Assembly (NCBI GenBank): GCA_958295925.1
Contig: CATQHL010000001.1
Coordinates: 1,005,931 to 1,069,930, forward strand
DNA length: 64,000 nucleotides
Source: an uncultured Acidimicrobiales bacterium
GTDB taxonomy: Bacteria > Actinomycetota > Acidimicrobiia > Acidimicrobiales > CATQHL01
Direction: 5' to 3'
Position numbers and translations under genes: made by a program. The notes below the pieces were generated by a model. The model was given only the letters and a program-made list of their open reading frames with translations, did no database searches and had not been told where the DNA came from. Each line of letters opens with the position of its first letter. Positions within the stretch are counted from its first letter, which is position 1. Below, piece after piece: positions 17,004 through 25,466 of this stretch.

Positions 17004-18155
17004 TCAGCGGGCCGAAGAGGGCTGATACGTGCGGGCTGGCTGCCCCCCGTAGAGAGCCCGGGGGCGGATGAGGCGGTTGTTGGCGTACTGCTCACCGATG
17101 TGAGCAGTCCATCCCGCCACCCGGCTCGATGCAATGACGCTCGTGAACATCTTGTGCGGGAAGCCCAGGTGATGCAGTACTAGTGCGGAGTAGTAGTCCA
17201 CGTTGGCGCTCAGCCCCTTGCGTGTCCGCAGTTCCCGTTCCAGGGAGGATGCGACGGCGTGCCAGTGAGGTTCGCCCATCTCTGCGCCCATCGTTTCCGC
17301 CAAGTTGTCCATCGCCTCGGCGCGAGGGTCGCGGGTGCGGTAGACCCGGTGACCGAAACCCGGCACCTTGACCCTGGCGGCGAGGGCCGCATCCAAGTAA
17401 GGCGACACGTTTTCCACAGCGCCAATCCTGGAGAAGACCTCCATCGCGTCGTCCACCGCGCCGCCGTGCAGGGCACCCTTGACCGTTCCCAGGCCGGTGA
17501 CAATCGCCGAGTAGTAGTCGGAGAGAGTCCCGACAGTGGTACGCGCGGCGAACGTGGAGGCGTTGAGTTCATGCTCGGCGTAGGTGTTCAGAAGGGCGTT
17601 GAGCGCATACGCCGCGGAGTCTGAAGGTGGCTCGCCAGTGAGCATGTACAGGTAATTCGCCGAGTGACCCAACTCAGGGTGGGGCGCCACGATGTCGCGT
17701 CCTGCGACTCTGCGGGACATGGCAGCCACGATGGTGGGGAGCCTTCCCAGCAACCCTTGGGCCTTCTCCCAGAGCGAGTCGATGGAGTAGTCGTCGGCGC
17801 TGGAATCCTCCACCCCGAGAAGGGAGACAGCGGTACGCATCACGGCCATGGGGTTGGCCGTCTCCATCGGCGCAGTCTCCAGAAGACTGAGGACGCTTGA
17901 CGGCAATTCCCTGTTCACCGCCACTTTTTCAACGAACAATGCGCTCTCCTGAGCGCTTGGCCACTCGCCGCTCCAAAGCAGCCAGGCCACGTCCAGGAAT
18001 TCGGCGGAAGTCACGAAGTCGCCTATCTCGTATCCCCGATAACGCAGAGTGCCCGCTGGCCCGTCGATAAAACAGACCGAGGAGTGGCAGGCCAGCACCC
18101 CCTCGAGACCGGACACCACCTGCGGCTGAGATTCAGAGGACTCGGCTTCGCTCAT
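17004..18155 (-). CDS. citrate synthase family protein (citrate or 2-methylcitrate synthase)
   Basis: A 383-residue type II-like synthase condensing oxaloacetate with acetyl- or propionyl-CoA. Active-site elements are all present: GALHGGAVDDAMEVF (His), PGFGHRVYRTRDPRA (His and Arg), NVDYYSALVLHHLG (Asp) and NNRLIRPRALY (Arg). The N-terminal segment GLEGVLACHSSVCFIDG replaces the small beta-domain entry common to PrpC/CitZ enzymes. ATG 18155 has AAGGGA upstream, and longer starts would add unconserved residues. It is first in a run with PrpF and aconitase, which argues for a role in propionate or methylcitrate metabolism, though housekeeping citrate synthesis cannot be ruled out by sequence alone. 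Confidence 0.92.
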   Translation of the reverse strand: MSEAESSESQPQVVSGLEGVLACHSSVCFIDGPAGTLRYRGYEIGDFVTSAEFLDVAWLLWSGEWPSAQESALFVEKVAVNRELPSSVLSLLETAPMETANPMAVMRTAVSLLGVEDSSADDYSIDSLWEKAQGLLGRLPTIVAAMSRRVAGRDIVAPHPELGHSANYLYMLTGEPPSDSAAYALNALLNTYAEHELNASTFAARTTVGTLSDYYSAIVTGLGTVKGALHGGAVDDAMEVFSRIGAVENVSPYLDAALAARVKVPGFGHRVYRTRDPRAEAMDNLAETMGAEMGEPHWHAVASSLERELRTRKGLSANVDYYSALVLHHLGFPHKMFTSVIASSRVAGWTAHIGEQYANNRLIRPRALYGGQPARTYQPSSAR

Positions 18156-18222
18156 CACTATTTCCCTTGCGTCTTGTTCGCCTTGTAATTTGTTCGCATT
18201 CGCGTCGCGCCCGCCCCGGCGT

Positions 18223-19698
18223 TCATCCCAGCTTGAACGGATCGCGCGTCTCGCCGGAAAGCTCAATCCAGACCGACTTGGTGTGGAGGTAGCCCGCGAG
18301 ACCCTCCAGACCGTTCTCGCGTCCATAACCGCTCATCTTGTGGCCGCCGAAGGGCACGTCGTAGTTCAGCACCCGGTAGGAATTCACCCAAACCGTCCCG
18401 GCCTGAAGCCTGTGCACCATGCGGTGGGCGCGCTGAACGTCACGGGTCCACACCCCTGCCGCCAAGCCGTGGGGGGAATCGTTGGCGATCGCCAGGGCAT
18501 CCTCCTCGTCGTCGAACGGGATCACCGAGAGCACCGGGCCAAAGATCTCCTCGCGGGCGATACGCATCGAGTTGTTCACCCCCACGAATACGGTGGGCTC
18601 CACGAACAGGCCGTCGCCGAAACGCTCCGGACGCCGTCCGCCTGTGGCCAGCTCGGCACCTTCCTCGCCCCCGATCGCGACGTAGCGCATCACTTTCTCC
18701 ATCTGCGCCCGGAAGGCCAGCGGCCCCATCTCGGTTTCGGCCTCCATCGGATCACCCATCTTTATCCGCTTGGCGCGGGCGACCACGCGATCCACGATCT
18801 CGTCGTGAACCTCCCTCTGCACAAGCAGCCTCGAGCCGGCCACGCAGGTCTGGCCGCAGGCCGCAAAGATGCCAGCAACCACCCCGTTGGCGGCCGCTTC
18901 CGGGTCGGCGTCGGCAAACACGATGTTGGGCGACTTGCCTCCGAGTTCCAAAGACACCTTGGCAAGGTGCCCGGCAGCGTTCTCCGCCACCCGAATGCCG
19001 GTAGCGGTGGAGCCCGTGAAGGCCACCTTGTCGACTCCCGGGTGCGATACCAGCGGCTCGCCAACCGAAGGGCCGTCGCCGGTGACCACGTTGAACACCC
19101 CGTCGGGCAAACCCGCCTCGGCCGCCACCTCAGCAAAGCGAAGCGCCGAGACCGAGGTGTGCTCGGAAGGCTTCAGCACGAAGGTGCAGCCCGCCGCCAA
19201 TGCGGGAGCCAGCTTGTAGGACATGAGCATCAGCGGGGAGTTCCAGGCTGTGATGGCGCCGACCACACCCACCGGCTCAAGCATCTGATACACGAAGTAG
19301 TTGGGCTTCGACTGCGAGACGATTTCGCCTGCAAACTTGTCGGCCGCCCCTGCGAAGTAGTCGTAGAAGCCAGGCAGCCCAGCCACCTGCCCGGCCATCT
19401 CACGCATCAGCTTGCCGTTGTCACGCACCTCGGCGAGCGCCAGATCCTCGGCGTTCTCCTCAATGAGCCGTGCCAGGCGGCGCATGACGGCCGAGCGCTG
19501 AACTCCAGGCATCCGTGGCCAGGGGCCGTCGTCGAATGCCTCGCGAGCCGCCGAGACTGCGCTGTCCACGTCTTCGGCGCCGGCAGCAGGCACCTCTGCC
19601 CACGACTTGCCCGTAAAAGGGTCTATTGAGGGGAATGTCTTTCCCGAAGCGGTCGTCCTCCACTCCCCTCCAATGAACATCCTCAGCGCTTCGCTCAT
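18223..19698 (-). CDS. NAD(P)-dependent aldehyde dehydrogenase
   Basis: A 491-residue ALDH. Catalytic Cys285 lies in GQTCVAGSRLLVQ and the general base Glu251 in LELGGKSPNIVF; the cofactor loop TGSTATG and the ending PFGGHKMSGYGRENG are also canonical. Start ATG 19698 has AGGAGG six bases upstream and overlaps the TGA of the upstream permease by four bases, so the gene closes the leftward sugar operon. A plausible role is to oxidise an aldehyde (glycolaldehyde, lactaldehyde or similar) released by the operon's class II aldolase. Specificity cannot be assigned from sequence, since similar enzymes also act on betaine, phenylacet- and succinate-semialdehydes. Confidence 0.93.
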   Translation of the reverse strand: MSEALRMFIGGEWRTTASGKTFPSIDPFTGKSWAEVPAAGAEDVDSAVSAAREAFDDGPWPRMPGVQRSAVMRRLARLIEENAEDLALAEVRDNGKLMREMAGQVAGLPGFYDYFAGAADKFAGEIVSQSKPNYFVYQMLEPVGVVGAITAWNSPLMLMSYKLAPALAAGCTFVLKPSEHTSVSALRFAEVAAEAGLPDGVFNVVTGDGPSVGEPLVSHPGVDKVAFTGSTATGIRVAENAAGHLAKVSLELGGKSPNIVFADADPEAAANGVVAGIFAACGQTCVAGSRLLVQREVHDEIVDRVVARAKRIKMGDPMEAETEMGPLAFRAQMEKVMRYVAIGGEEGAELATGGRRPERFGDGLFVEPTVFVGVNNSMRIAREEIFGPVLSVIPFDDEEDALAIANDSPHGLAAGVWTRDVQRAHRMVHRLQAGTVWVNSYRVLNYDVPFGGHKMSGYGRENGLEGLAGYLHTKSVWIELSGETRDPFKLG

Positions 19699-20696
19699 CT
19701 GTATCCTCCTGTCCGAGCCGCGTCCATCCCCACTGCGAACAGCAGGAGGATTCCCTGAACCATCAGCTTGTAGTTGGTGTGCCAAGCTGCCAGGGTGGCG
19801 CCGTTTTCCAGCAGCCCCAGAATAATTACGCCCAGGATGGTTCCAAACATCGAGCCGGTGCCGCCCGCCAGGCTCACCCCGCCCAGGATTACGGCGGTGA
19901 TGATGGTGAGTTCCCATCCGAACGCAATATTCGCAGAAGTGCCGCCCAGTTGCGATGCAAGCATGAACCCTGCCACCCCGGCGCAGGTGCCGCTCAGCGT
20001 CAGGTACAAGATTCGCAGCCTGTCCACGGGCAAGGCGACGGAGCGCCCCGCTTCGGGGTTTCCCCCGACAGCGTAGGCGTAGCGCCCGAAGCGGGTCTTG
20101 GCCAGCAGCACCCAGCCTGCCGCGGCAAAGAGGGCCGCAAAGATGAACGAGTAGGAGATTCCCCAGAGGCTGCGCTGCATTACGTTGAAGGTGACGTCGC
20201 CCGTTTCTGTGAGGTTGCCTATTACACCGGTGCCTCCGTCCATCACGTAGGCCACCCCGCGCGCAATCCCCAGCATCCCAAGAGTGGCCACGATGGGGTT
20301 TACCCGCATCTTTACCACCACGATTCCGTTCACCAACCCTGCCAGCACCCCAGAACCGACCGCTGCGAGTATTGCCAGCCAGCCTGGGTTACCCGCCACG
20401 ACCACATTGGTTCCGACGGTGCCCGCCAGGGCGATGACGGCCCCCATGGAGATGTCCAGCGCTCCGGAGATGAGCCCGAAGGTGGCTCCCACGCCCACCA
20501 CCAGGAACACCGACATGGTCCTTCCGGAGTTCAGAAAGTTGGTGGTCGACAAGAAATTTCGGGCGATGTTGGAAAACACCAGTATCTCCAGCGCAAGCAC
20601 CACCACCAGGGTGGCCCTGCTGCCATGCTCACTCAACAGGAATCTGCGCAGGCGGGACAGCCTTGCTTCCCCTGCCTGCGAACTGACGGCGCTCAT
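19695..20696 (-). CDS. sugar ABC transporter permease, RbsC-like (subunit 2)
   Basis: A 333-residue BPD_transp_2 permease of the ribose/xylose class with 8-10 hydrophobic segments. Landmarks are LISGALDISMGAVIALAG, LVNGIVVVKMRVNPIVATLG, FAVGGNPEAGRS-like AVGGNPEAGRSVALPVDR and ILGGVSLAGGTGSM. ATG 20696 is reached by a four-base overlap with the upstream permease stop and it overlaps the aldehyde dehydrogenase start by four bases in turn. It is the same length as its partner permease, suggesting duplication of a common ancestor and a heterodimeric channel. The imported sugar is unknown. Confidence 0.93.
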   Translation of the reverse strand: MSAVSSQAGEARLSRLRRFLLSEHGSRATLVVVLALEILVFSNIARNFLSTTNFLNSGRTMSVFLVVGVGATFGLISGALDISMGAVIALAGTVGTNVVVAGNPGWLAILAAVGSGVLAGLVNGIVVVKMRVNPIVATLGMLGIARGVAYVMDGGTGVIGNLTETGDVTFNVMQRSLWGISYSFIFAALFAAAGWVLLAKTRFGRYAYAVGGNPEAGRSVALPVDRLRILYLTLSGTCAGVAGFMLASQLGGTSANIAFGWELTIITAVILGGVSLAGGTGSMFGTILGVIILGLLENGATLAAWHTNYKLMVQGILLLFAVGMDAARTGGYR

Positions 20697-21694
20697 CTGT
20701 ATCCGCCCTTGGGGCGCTGATCGAAGGCCACCGCCAGTATCAGCGCCACGCCGTTGATAATCAACGCCCATTCGGGAACGACCGCCAGCTGCACAAGGCC
20801 GTTGGCGAGGGTGGTGACGAACACCACTCCCAGGAGCGTGCCCAGAATCGATCCCTTGCCCCCGGAGAGGCTGGCGCCGCCCAAAAAGACCGCAGTTGCA
20901 ACCCAGAACTCGCGGTTCATGCCTGAATTCGGAGCCACCAGCCCCTGCTGAGAAACCAGCATCACTCCCGCAACGCCGGTGAAAAGGCCGCCTATTGCGT
21001 ACATTCCCAGCCGGAATCGGTCGACGTTCATGGCCGCTTGGCGGGCGGCTTCCGGGTTTCCTCCCACCGCAAAGAGATGTCTGCCAGCCTTCGTCGTGTT
21101 CAACGCCACCAGCGCCACGACGGCTGCTGCCACCAGGAAGAAAACAGGCACCGGAATGCCCCAAAGGCTTTGCCTGGCAAACTTGAAGCTATCGTCACGA
21201 ATTCTCTGGCTTCGTCCCTTTGTGACCAGAAACCCGGTTCCCCACAAAACAAAGAGCATCGCCAGCGTGGCTATTAGCGGATTGATGCGGAGCTTGGTGA
21301 TCAGCAGCCCGTTTACAAGACCGATGGCCACCCCTGTAAGAACACCCAGGATGAATGACCACGCCAACGGAACGCCGGCAAGGTGGAGATTGCCCGAGAC
21401 CACCCCCACGATCATCATCCCCTGCCCAATGGAGAGATCAAGTCCCCCGCCGATCAGGACAAGCGTAAAGCCGACCGAAACCACGAACGTCACAGAGCTG
21501 TACCGCAGGATGGTGAGCAGGTTTGTGGAAGTAAAGAAGAACTCCAGGTTGAGGGTGAGATAGAGAACCAAAAAGACCAGCGCCAGAGCAAGAAGCACAT
21601 TCTGGGCGAGGAGCCCGCGGCCAACCTGTCTCACCAGCCAATACGGGTTATTTCTGCTGGCCGGGCGACCCGCCTGGGCGCCCACCGCCGTCAC
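20693..21694 (-). CDS. sugar ABC transporter permease, RbsC-like (subunit 1)
   Basis: A 333-residue ribose-type permease. I use GTG 21694, which overlaps the ATPase stop in a GTGA arrangement; upstream starts would extend it into the ATPase gene. It shows VGFTLVLIGGGLDLSIGQGM, LVNGLLITKLRINPLIATLA, FAVGGNPEAARQAAMNVDR and VFLGGASLSGGKGSILG, all canonical for BPD_transp_2. It pairs with the following permease gene, with which it shares 4-base overlap and architecture. Together with the ATPase at 21691 and the binding lipoprotein at 25467 it makes a complete CUT2-type importer. Confidence 0.93.
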   Translation of the reverse strand: MTAVGAQAGRPASRNNPYWLVRQVGRGLLAQNVLLALALVFLVLYLTLNLEFFFTSTNLLTILRYSSVTFVVSVGFTLVLIGGGLDLSIGQGMMIVGVVSGNLHLAGVPLAWSFILGVLTGVAIGLVNGLLITKLRINPLIATLAMLFVLWGTGFLVTKGRSQRIRDDSFKFARQSLWGIPVPVFFLVAAAVVALVALNTTKAGRHLFAVGGNPEAARQAAMNVDRFRLGMYAIGGLFTGVAGVMLVSQQGLVAPNSGMNREFWVATAVFLGGASLSGGKGSILGTLLGVVFVTTLANGLVQLAVVPEWALIINGVALILAVAFDQRPKGGYR

Positions 21695-22584
21695 GCTGCG
21701 GCTCCCGCCTCGCCCGCCACGATCTGGTTGACGCACTCCTCCACGGTTGTCGAACCTGCGTCGAGGGTGGCCACGCGCTCGCCCCTTTTCATCACCACCA
21801 CCCTGTCGGCCAGGGAGAGCACCTCGGGGATGCGGTGGCTGATGATGACGATTGAGAGGCCGTGGGAACGGATCTCCCTAATCAGTTCCAGCACGGTTTC
21901 CGACTCGGTGGCGCCCAGGGCGGCGGAAGGCTCATCCATCAACAGCACCTTCACGTTTTTCTCGAAGGCCACGGCCCGGGCTATCGCCACCATCTGACGC
22001 TGCCCCCCGGAGAGCACCCCCACCGGTTGCCGAGTGGAGCCGATCTGGATATTCAGGCGCTTCAACAGTTCTGCGGCCTCTTTGTGCATGCGCCTCTTCT
22101 CAAGAAACCCCAGCAAGAGAGGCAGCCACCGGGTGTGCTCTCGACCTATGAAAATGTTGGCGGCCACGTCAAGATTGTCAAAAAGCGCCAAGTCCTGGTA
22201 GATCATCTCGATTCCTAGACGGCGGGCCGCCAGGGCGGTGGCCACCGAAACCGGCTCCCCGTTCATCGTCAGATGTCCAGCGTCGGGACGGACTGTGCCG
22301 GCGATGATCTTCATGAGCGTGGACTTGCCTGCACCGTTATCACCAACGATCCCCAAGATTTCGCCCTCTCGTAGATCGATGTCCACTTCATGCAGCGCCC
22401 GTACATGCCCGAAACTGCGCGAAACACCTCTTATCTCAAGCAACGGGCGGCTCCCGTCGGCTGATTGCCAGTGATCTGCCGGGGCGTCAGCGGCGGAACT
22501 TTTCCGTAAGCGTGGAAGCCGCGGTAATAGCGTTTCCCCCACCCAGGGGCGTGCCGACAGGCCATCGGGGTGACTCACTGCCAC
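21691..22584 (-). CDS. sugar ABC transporter ATP-binding protein, single-domain CUT2 type
   Basis: A 297-residue ATPase with Walker A (GDNGAGKST), Q loop (MIYQDLALFDNL), signature LSGGQRQMVAIARA, Walker B (VKVLLMDEPSAALG) and switch His (ISHRI). Most RbsA-like CUT2 ATPases are tandem duplications of about 500 residues; this is a one-domain version and would work as a homodimer. The start may be GTG 22584, or GTG 22578 in a GTGA overlap with the upstream cupin-like gene, the style used elsewhere in the operon. The N-terminal 45 residues before the ABC domain are polar and unconserved. Confidence 0.92.
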   Translation of the reverse strand: MAVSHPDGLSARPWVGETLLPRLPRLRKSSAADAPADHWQSADGSRPLLEIRGVSRSFGHVRALHEVDIDLREGEILGIVGDNGAGKSTLMKIIAGTVRPDAGHLTMNGEPVSVATALAARRLGIEMIYQDLALFDNLDVAANIFIGREHTRWLPLLLGFLEKRRMHKEAAELLKRLNIQIGSTRQPVGVLSGGQRQMVAIARAVAFEKNVKVLLMDEPSAALGATESETVLELIREIRSHGLSIVIISHRIPEVLSLADRVVVMKRGERVATLDAGSTTVEECVNQIVAGEAGAAA

Positions 22585-23189
22585 GGCGGGTTCCTGCCCG
22601 GGCCGGCCTTGAGGGCTCCGCTGGGGGCAATCTCGAATCCGTCCCCCTCGGGAACGGCAAACTCCAGGTCGTAGACAAAGCCGAATTCCGTGTCGAGGTT
22701 GCAGCGCACCACGTCGTCGGATGTGTTGGCAGTAGCCGGATCCACCCTCTGGGTCACATATGCGAAGTCGGCGTACAGGCCCAGGGGAAATGCGTAACGC
22801 ACCCAGATTCCCCGGTGAAGCACCACGCCCACCCCGCCTGTCAGCAGGAAGGCACGCGCCTCGTCAAGATCGGGGCGGCCGCCCCCGTCATCGGGCGCCG
22901 CCACAAACGCGCTGGGGGTGATGCCAAGGGTTATCAGCGTGATGGTGCTGGCAGGGTGCTTCTGAAGGAACTCGCAGCGGTTGCCCCGGTAGTAATAGCG
23001 AAGCGAGCACATGTACGCCCGCTTCGGAAACTCAAGCTCCTTCTGCACCCAAAGGAAGCCCAGATTGCCCGGCGCCCGGTTCAGGTTGGGACTGTCAACC
23101 GTCTCTGGGGCAATGAGCGCACCGTAGGGCTCGAACGTTGAACGTTCCACAGTCTCCACCGGCAGGCGGCGGACTTCCAGCTCAGTCAA
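22575..23189 (-). CDS. ureidoglycolate lyase-like cupin (AllA family)
   Basis: A 204-residue beta-barrel protein with AllA features: FEPYGALIAPE near the start, SLRYYYRGNRCEFLQKHP, a central SAFVAAP, PDLDEARAFLLTGGVGVVLH and the diagnostic GIWVRYAFPLGLYADFAYV, where AllA proteins usually have GVWHHPL. Family members split ureidoglycolate to glyoxylate and urea. Here the gene lies inside a sugar operon without any allantoin gene, so a related lyase or isomerase role on a sugar acid is possible. It starts at TTG 23189, overlapping the upstream dehydrogenase by eight bases and the downstream ATPase by about ten. The catalytic-region HH is replaced by VR, which weakens a direct transfer of the AllA function. 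Confidence 0.75.
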   Translation of the reverse strand: MTELEVRRLPVETVERSTFEPYGALIAPETVDSPNLNRAPGNLGFLWVQKELEFPKRAYMCSLRYYYRGNRCEFLQKHPASTITLITLGITPSAFVAAPDDGGGRPDLDEARAFLLTGGVGVVLHRGIWVRYAFPLGLYADFAYVTQRVDPATANTSDDVVRCNLDTEFGFVYDLEFAVPEGDGFEIAPSGALKAGPGRNPPWQ

Positions 23190-24357
23190 GCTGTCGCCCC
23201 TGCACCGACGGCTCGACCGGCAAGCCGCATCGGATCGACTCCTTTAGGGCAAAGAGGGTGCTCATGCTTCGCAGGATGTCCTCGCCCCCTGCCCAGGGCT
23301 GGCGGTCGGTGCCTATGCACTGGAGCAGGTCGGCCCTGGTTGCCAGGTAGGACTGCGGGGAGAGTGCGTACTGCAGCGGGAGCTCCAGCGCACTGCCCCG
23401 GGGCTCGTGCGGCCCGTAGCGCAGGCTGGCCCGCAGCATTCGCGATGGGCCGGGCAGTTCCTGATCCTGCAGACCGTCGACGCTGGCCGCCTCGCCTACG
23501 GCGATGAACTCGAACTGCCGGCGGTGGCGAGTTGCGAAGTCGAACAGCATCGATGCGTTGGCGCCGTCTGCAAAACTGAATGTTGCGGAGAGCACCGAGC
23601 CGATGCCGTCCACCCGACGAGACCAGTTGCCGTAGACCCCAACGGGAGCCTCCCCAAACCACGACTGGATCACGTCGACGGCATGGACGCACACGTCGTG
23701 GACGGCGTCGAAGGCGTTGGTGTGCTGACGCCCGAGAGCCGAGTGGTAGTTGATGCTCGCCGAGATGAGCGGCCCCAGTACGCCGGCCTTGATGAGGCCT
23801 CGGCACCCGTAGAAGGCCGGGGCGTAGCGGGTGTTGAAGTCGACCCCGAGCTTGATTCCCCCGCTGCTGGCGAGCTCGACAATCTCGCGACACTGCTCCC
23901 AGGTCTCAGCAACTGGCTTGGCGAGCACCACGCTGATGCCGCGGGCCGCCGCCTCGCGCACCACCTCCACCCGCAGCGGGGAAAGCCCCACGTCCCAGCG
24001 GAGGTTGACGTCCACCACGTCGAGTTCCTCTTCGTCAAGCATCCTGCGGTAGTCGTCGTAGAGCCGATCCACGCCCCAGAGAGCCCGGAGGGCCTCACGG
24101 GCGGCAGGGTCGGGGTCAGCGGCGGCCAGCGGGGTAATTCCCGCCGCTCGGTAGGCGGGCATTACCCCGCTGTGGACAATGCGTCCAGCTGCAACCAGCC
24201 CGACTCGATACTGATCGGGAATCGGGAGTGTAAGCGGTGGCGGCATGAGGTCGAGGAGAAGCAGATCCTGCAGGTTCGCGGCCTGAGGGTGATCGGGGAG
24301 GTCGTCGGAGCCACCTGTGAGCATCTTCCGCCGCAGGTCGGCAACATGATCGCTCAT
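23182..24357 (-). CDS. Gfo/Idh/MocA family oxidoreductase
   Basis: A 391-residue NAD(P)-dependent sugar dehydrogenase-like protein. A 45-residue extension precedes the Rossmann domain (YRVGLVAAGRIVHSGVMPAY, with a degenerate GxGxxG). The catalytic-lysine motif reads VVLAKPVA rather than EKP, and the C-terminal beta-sheet domain has GVDFNTRYAPAF and HDVCVHAVDVIQSWFG. It overlaps the upstream isomerase gene by ATGA at 24354-24357. Likely reaction: oxidation or reduction of a sugar or inositol-like polyol. The long N-terminal extension and altered nucleotide loop are unusual and may reflect a non-standard cofactor mode. Confidence 0.88.
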   Translation of the reverse strand: MSDHVADLRRKMLTGGSDDLPDHPQAANLQDLLLLDLMPPPLTLPIPDQYRVGLVAAGRIVHSGVMPAYRAAGITPLAAADPDPAAREALRALWGVDRLYDDYRRMLDEEELDVVDVNLRWDVGLSPLRVEVVREAAARGISVVLAKPVAETWEQCREIVELASSGGIKLGVDFNTRYAPAFYGCRGLIKAGVLGPLISASINYHSALGRQHTNAFDAVHDVCVHAVDVIQSWFGEAPVGVYGNWSRRVDGIGSVLSATFSFADGANASMLFDFATRHRRQFEFIAVGEAASVDGLQDQELPGPSRMLRASLRYGPHEPRGSALELPLQYALSPQSYLATRADLLQCIGTDRQPWAGGEDILRSMSTLFALKESIRCGLPVEPSVQGRQLD

Positions 24358-25376
24358 CGTCTCGTTGCCCTAGCCAGCAGCGGAGAGAGGAAGCTGGCAG
24401 CCTCCCGCACCCCCTCCTCGTAATCCTGGAAAGGGTCCTCGTTCTCAATGCATACGTAGTCGTCGTAGCCGACTTCGGCCAAGGCGTCGATGAAACCTCC
24501 CCAGAACTCGGCGGAGTGTCCCCGACCGATCGTCCTGTAGCGCCAAGCCCTGTTATCCGGGTCAGAAAACGAGCGCTGATCCAGAACCCCTGCGGTGGCC
24601 TGCACGTCGGGCAGCGTCTCCACGTCCTTCAGCTGGACGTGGTAAACCGCCTCACCCAAGGCTCGCACGACCGATGCAGGGTCCATCTGCTGCCAGAACA
24701 GATGGCTTGGGTCAACCGTCGCGCCGATGAGAGGGCCGACCGCCTCGCGCATTCTCAGCAGAGTGGGCACGTTGTAGACCAGATGGATAGGATGCAGCTC
24801 GAAGGCGATTCGACTCACCCCTTCCTGCTTGGCGAGTTCGGCCATCTCCGACCAGAGGGCGACGCCTTCGGCCCACTGACGTTCAAGCAGGGCCAAGCTG
24901 TCGGGTGGCCAGGGATAGAATACCCAGTTCACGACGCTGGCGTTCTGCCCGTCCCCGGTGGTGCCCGACATGCTCACGATCTTCTCCACCCCCAGCAAGC
25001 CTGCAAGGCGGATGGTCTTTCGGATCAGTTCCTGGTGGGTTTTCCCCGTGAGAGGATGCAGCGCCATACCGGAGCAGTTCAAGGCGGCAATCCTCAGCCC
25101 CCTTGAGGCGAACGCCTCCCTGAAATTCTCCAGGGTCTTTTCGCTCGCGAGGAGGCAGTCGGCCCCGGAGGGTTGACCTGCCTGGGTGACCTCGATGCCC
25201 CTGGCGCCTATCTCTGCCGCCAGGTCGAGCCGCGCCTCAAATTCCGCGAGCGTGGAGACGGGACTCATCCAGATCGGCGAGCTGTCGCTTGACGGGCGCG
25301 ACTCGGCTGGCCTACCGCCGGTAGCGGTGAACATCCTCGCCAAAAGCCCCAGCGAAGGGGCTGCATTCGAATTCAC
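24354..25376 (-). CDS. sugar phosphate isomerase/epimerase (xylose isomerase-like TIM barrel)
   Basis: A 340-residue AP_endonuc_2/xylose-isomerase-like barrel. It has IGARGIEVTQAG, LRIAALNCSGMALHP, IAFELHPIHLVYN, IGATVDPSHLFWQQMDP and YHVQLKDVET, where Glu, Asp and His residues would bind the divalent metal, and ends with GYDDYVCIENED. Such enzymes interconvert keto sugars or inosose derivatives. The start is GTG 25376; no ribosome site is convincing, and ATG 25334 is an alternative that removes a 14-residue tail. It is separated from the binding-protein gene upstream by a 90-base gap containing a strong hairpin. Confidence 0.88.
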   Translation of the reverse strand: MNSNAAPSLGLLARMFTATGGRPAESRPSSDSSPIWMSPVSTLAEFEARLDLAAEIGARGIEVTQAGQPSGADCLLASEKTLENFREAFASRGLRIAALNCSGMALHPLTGKTHQELIRKTIRLAGLLGVEKIVSMSGTTGDGQNASVVNWVFYPWPPDSLALLERQWAEGVALWSEMAELAKQEGVSRIAFELHPIHLVYNVPTLLRMREAVGPLIGATVDPSHLFWQQMDPASVVRALGEAVYHVQLKDVETLPDVQATAGVLDQRSFSDPDNRAWRYRTIGRGHSAEFWGGFIDALAEVGYDDYVCIENEDPFQDYEEGVREAASFLSPLLARATRR

Positions 25377-25422
25377 GGCGTCTGAGGTCGCCTTAACTTC
25401 CGATTGTCGCTATGGGGTTGGC

Positions 25423-25451
25423 GGCGCCCCCGGCTCAGAGCCAAGGGCGCC
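25423..25451 (-). terminator. hairpin between sugar-binding protein gene and the rest of the operon
   Basis: GGCGCCC and GGGCGCC form a seven-pair outer stem, with GGCTC/GAGCC pairing inside. It lies 16 bases after the binding-protein stop on the minus strand, with no T-run. It probably acts as a partial attenuator or mRNA stabiliser favouring the binding protein. Confidence 0.6.
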
Positions 25452-25466
25452 TGAGGCTTTCCCAGA

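Noticed and set aside
18190..19629. A 479-codon open frame on the plus strand opposite the aldehyde dehydrogenase gene
   Set aside because: It is an antisense shadow of a high-GC gene: composition is His/Arg/Gly-rich, no family is recognisable, and the minus-strand frame has intact ALDH catalytic motifs and a strong ribosome site.
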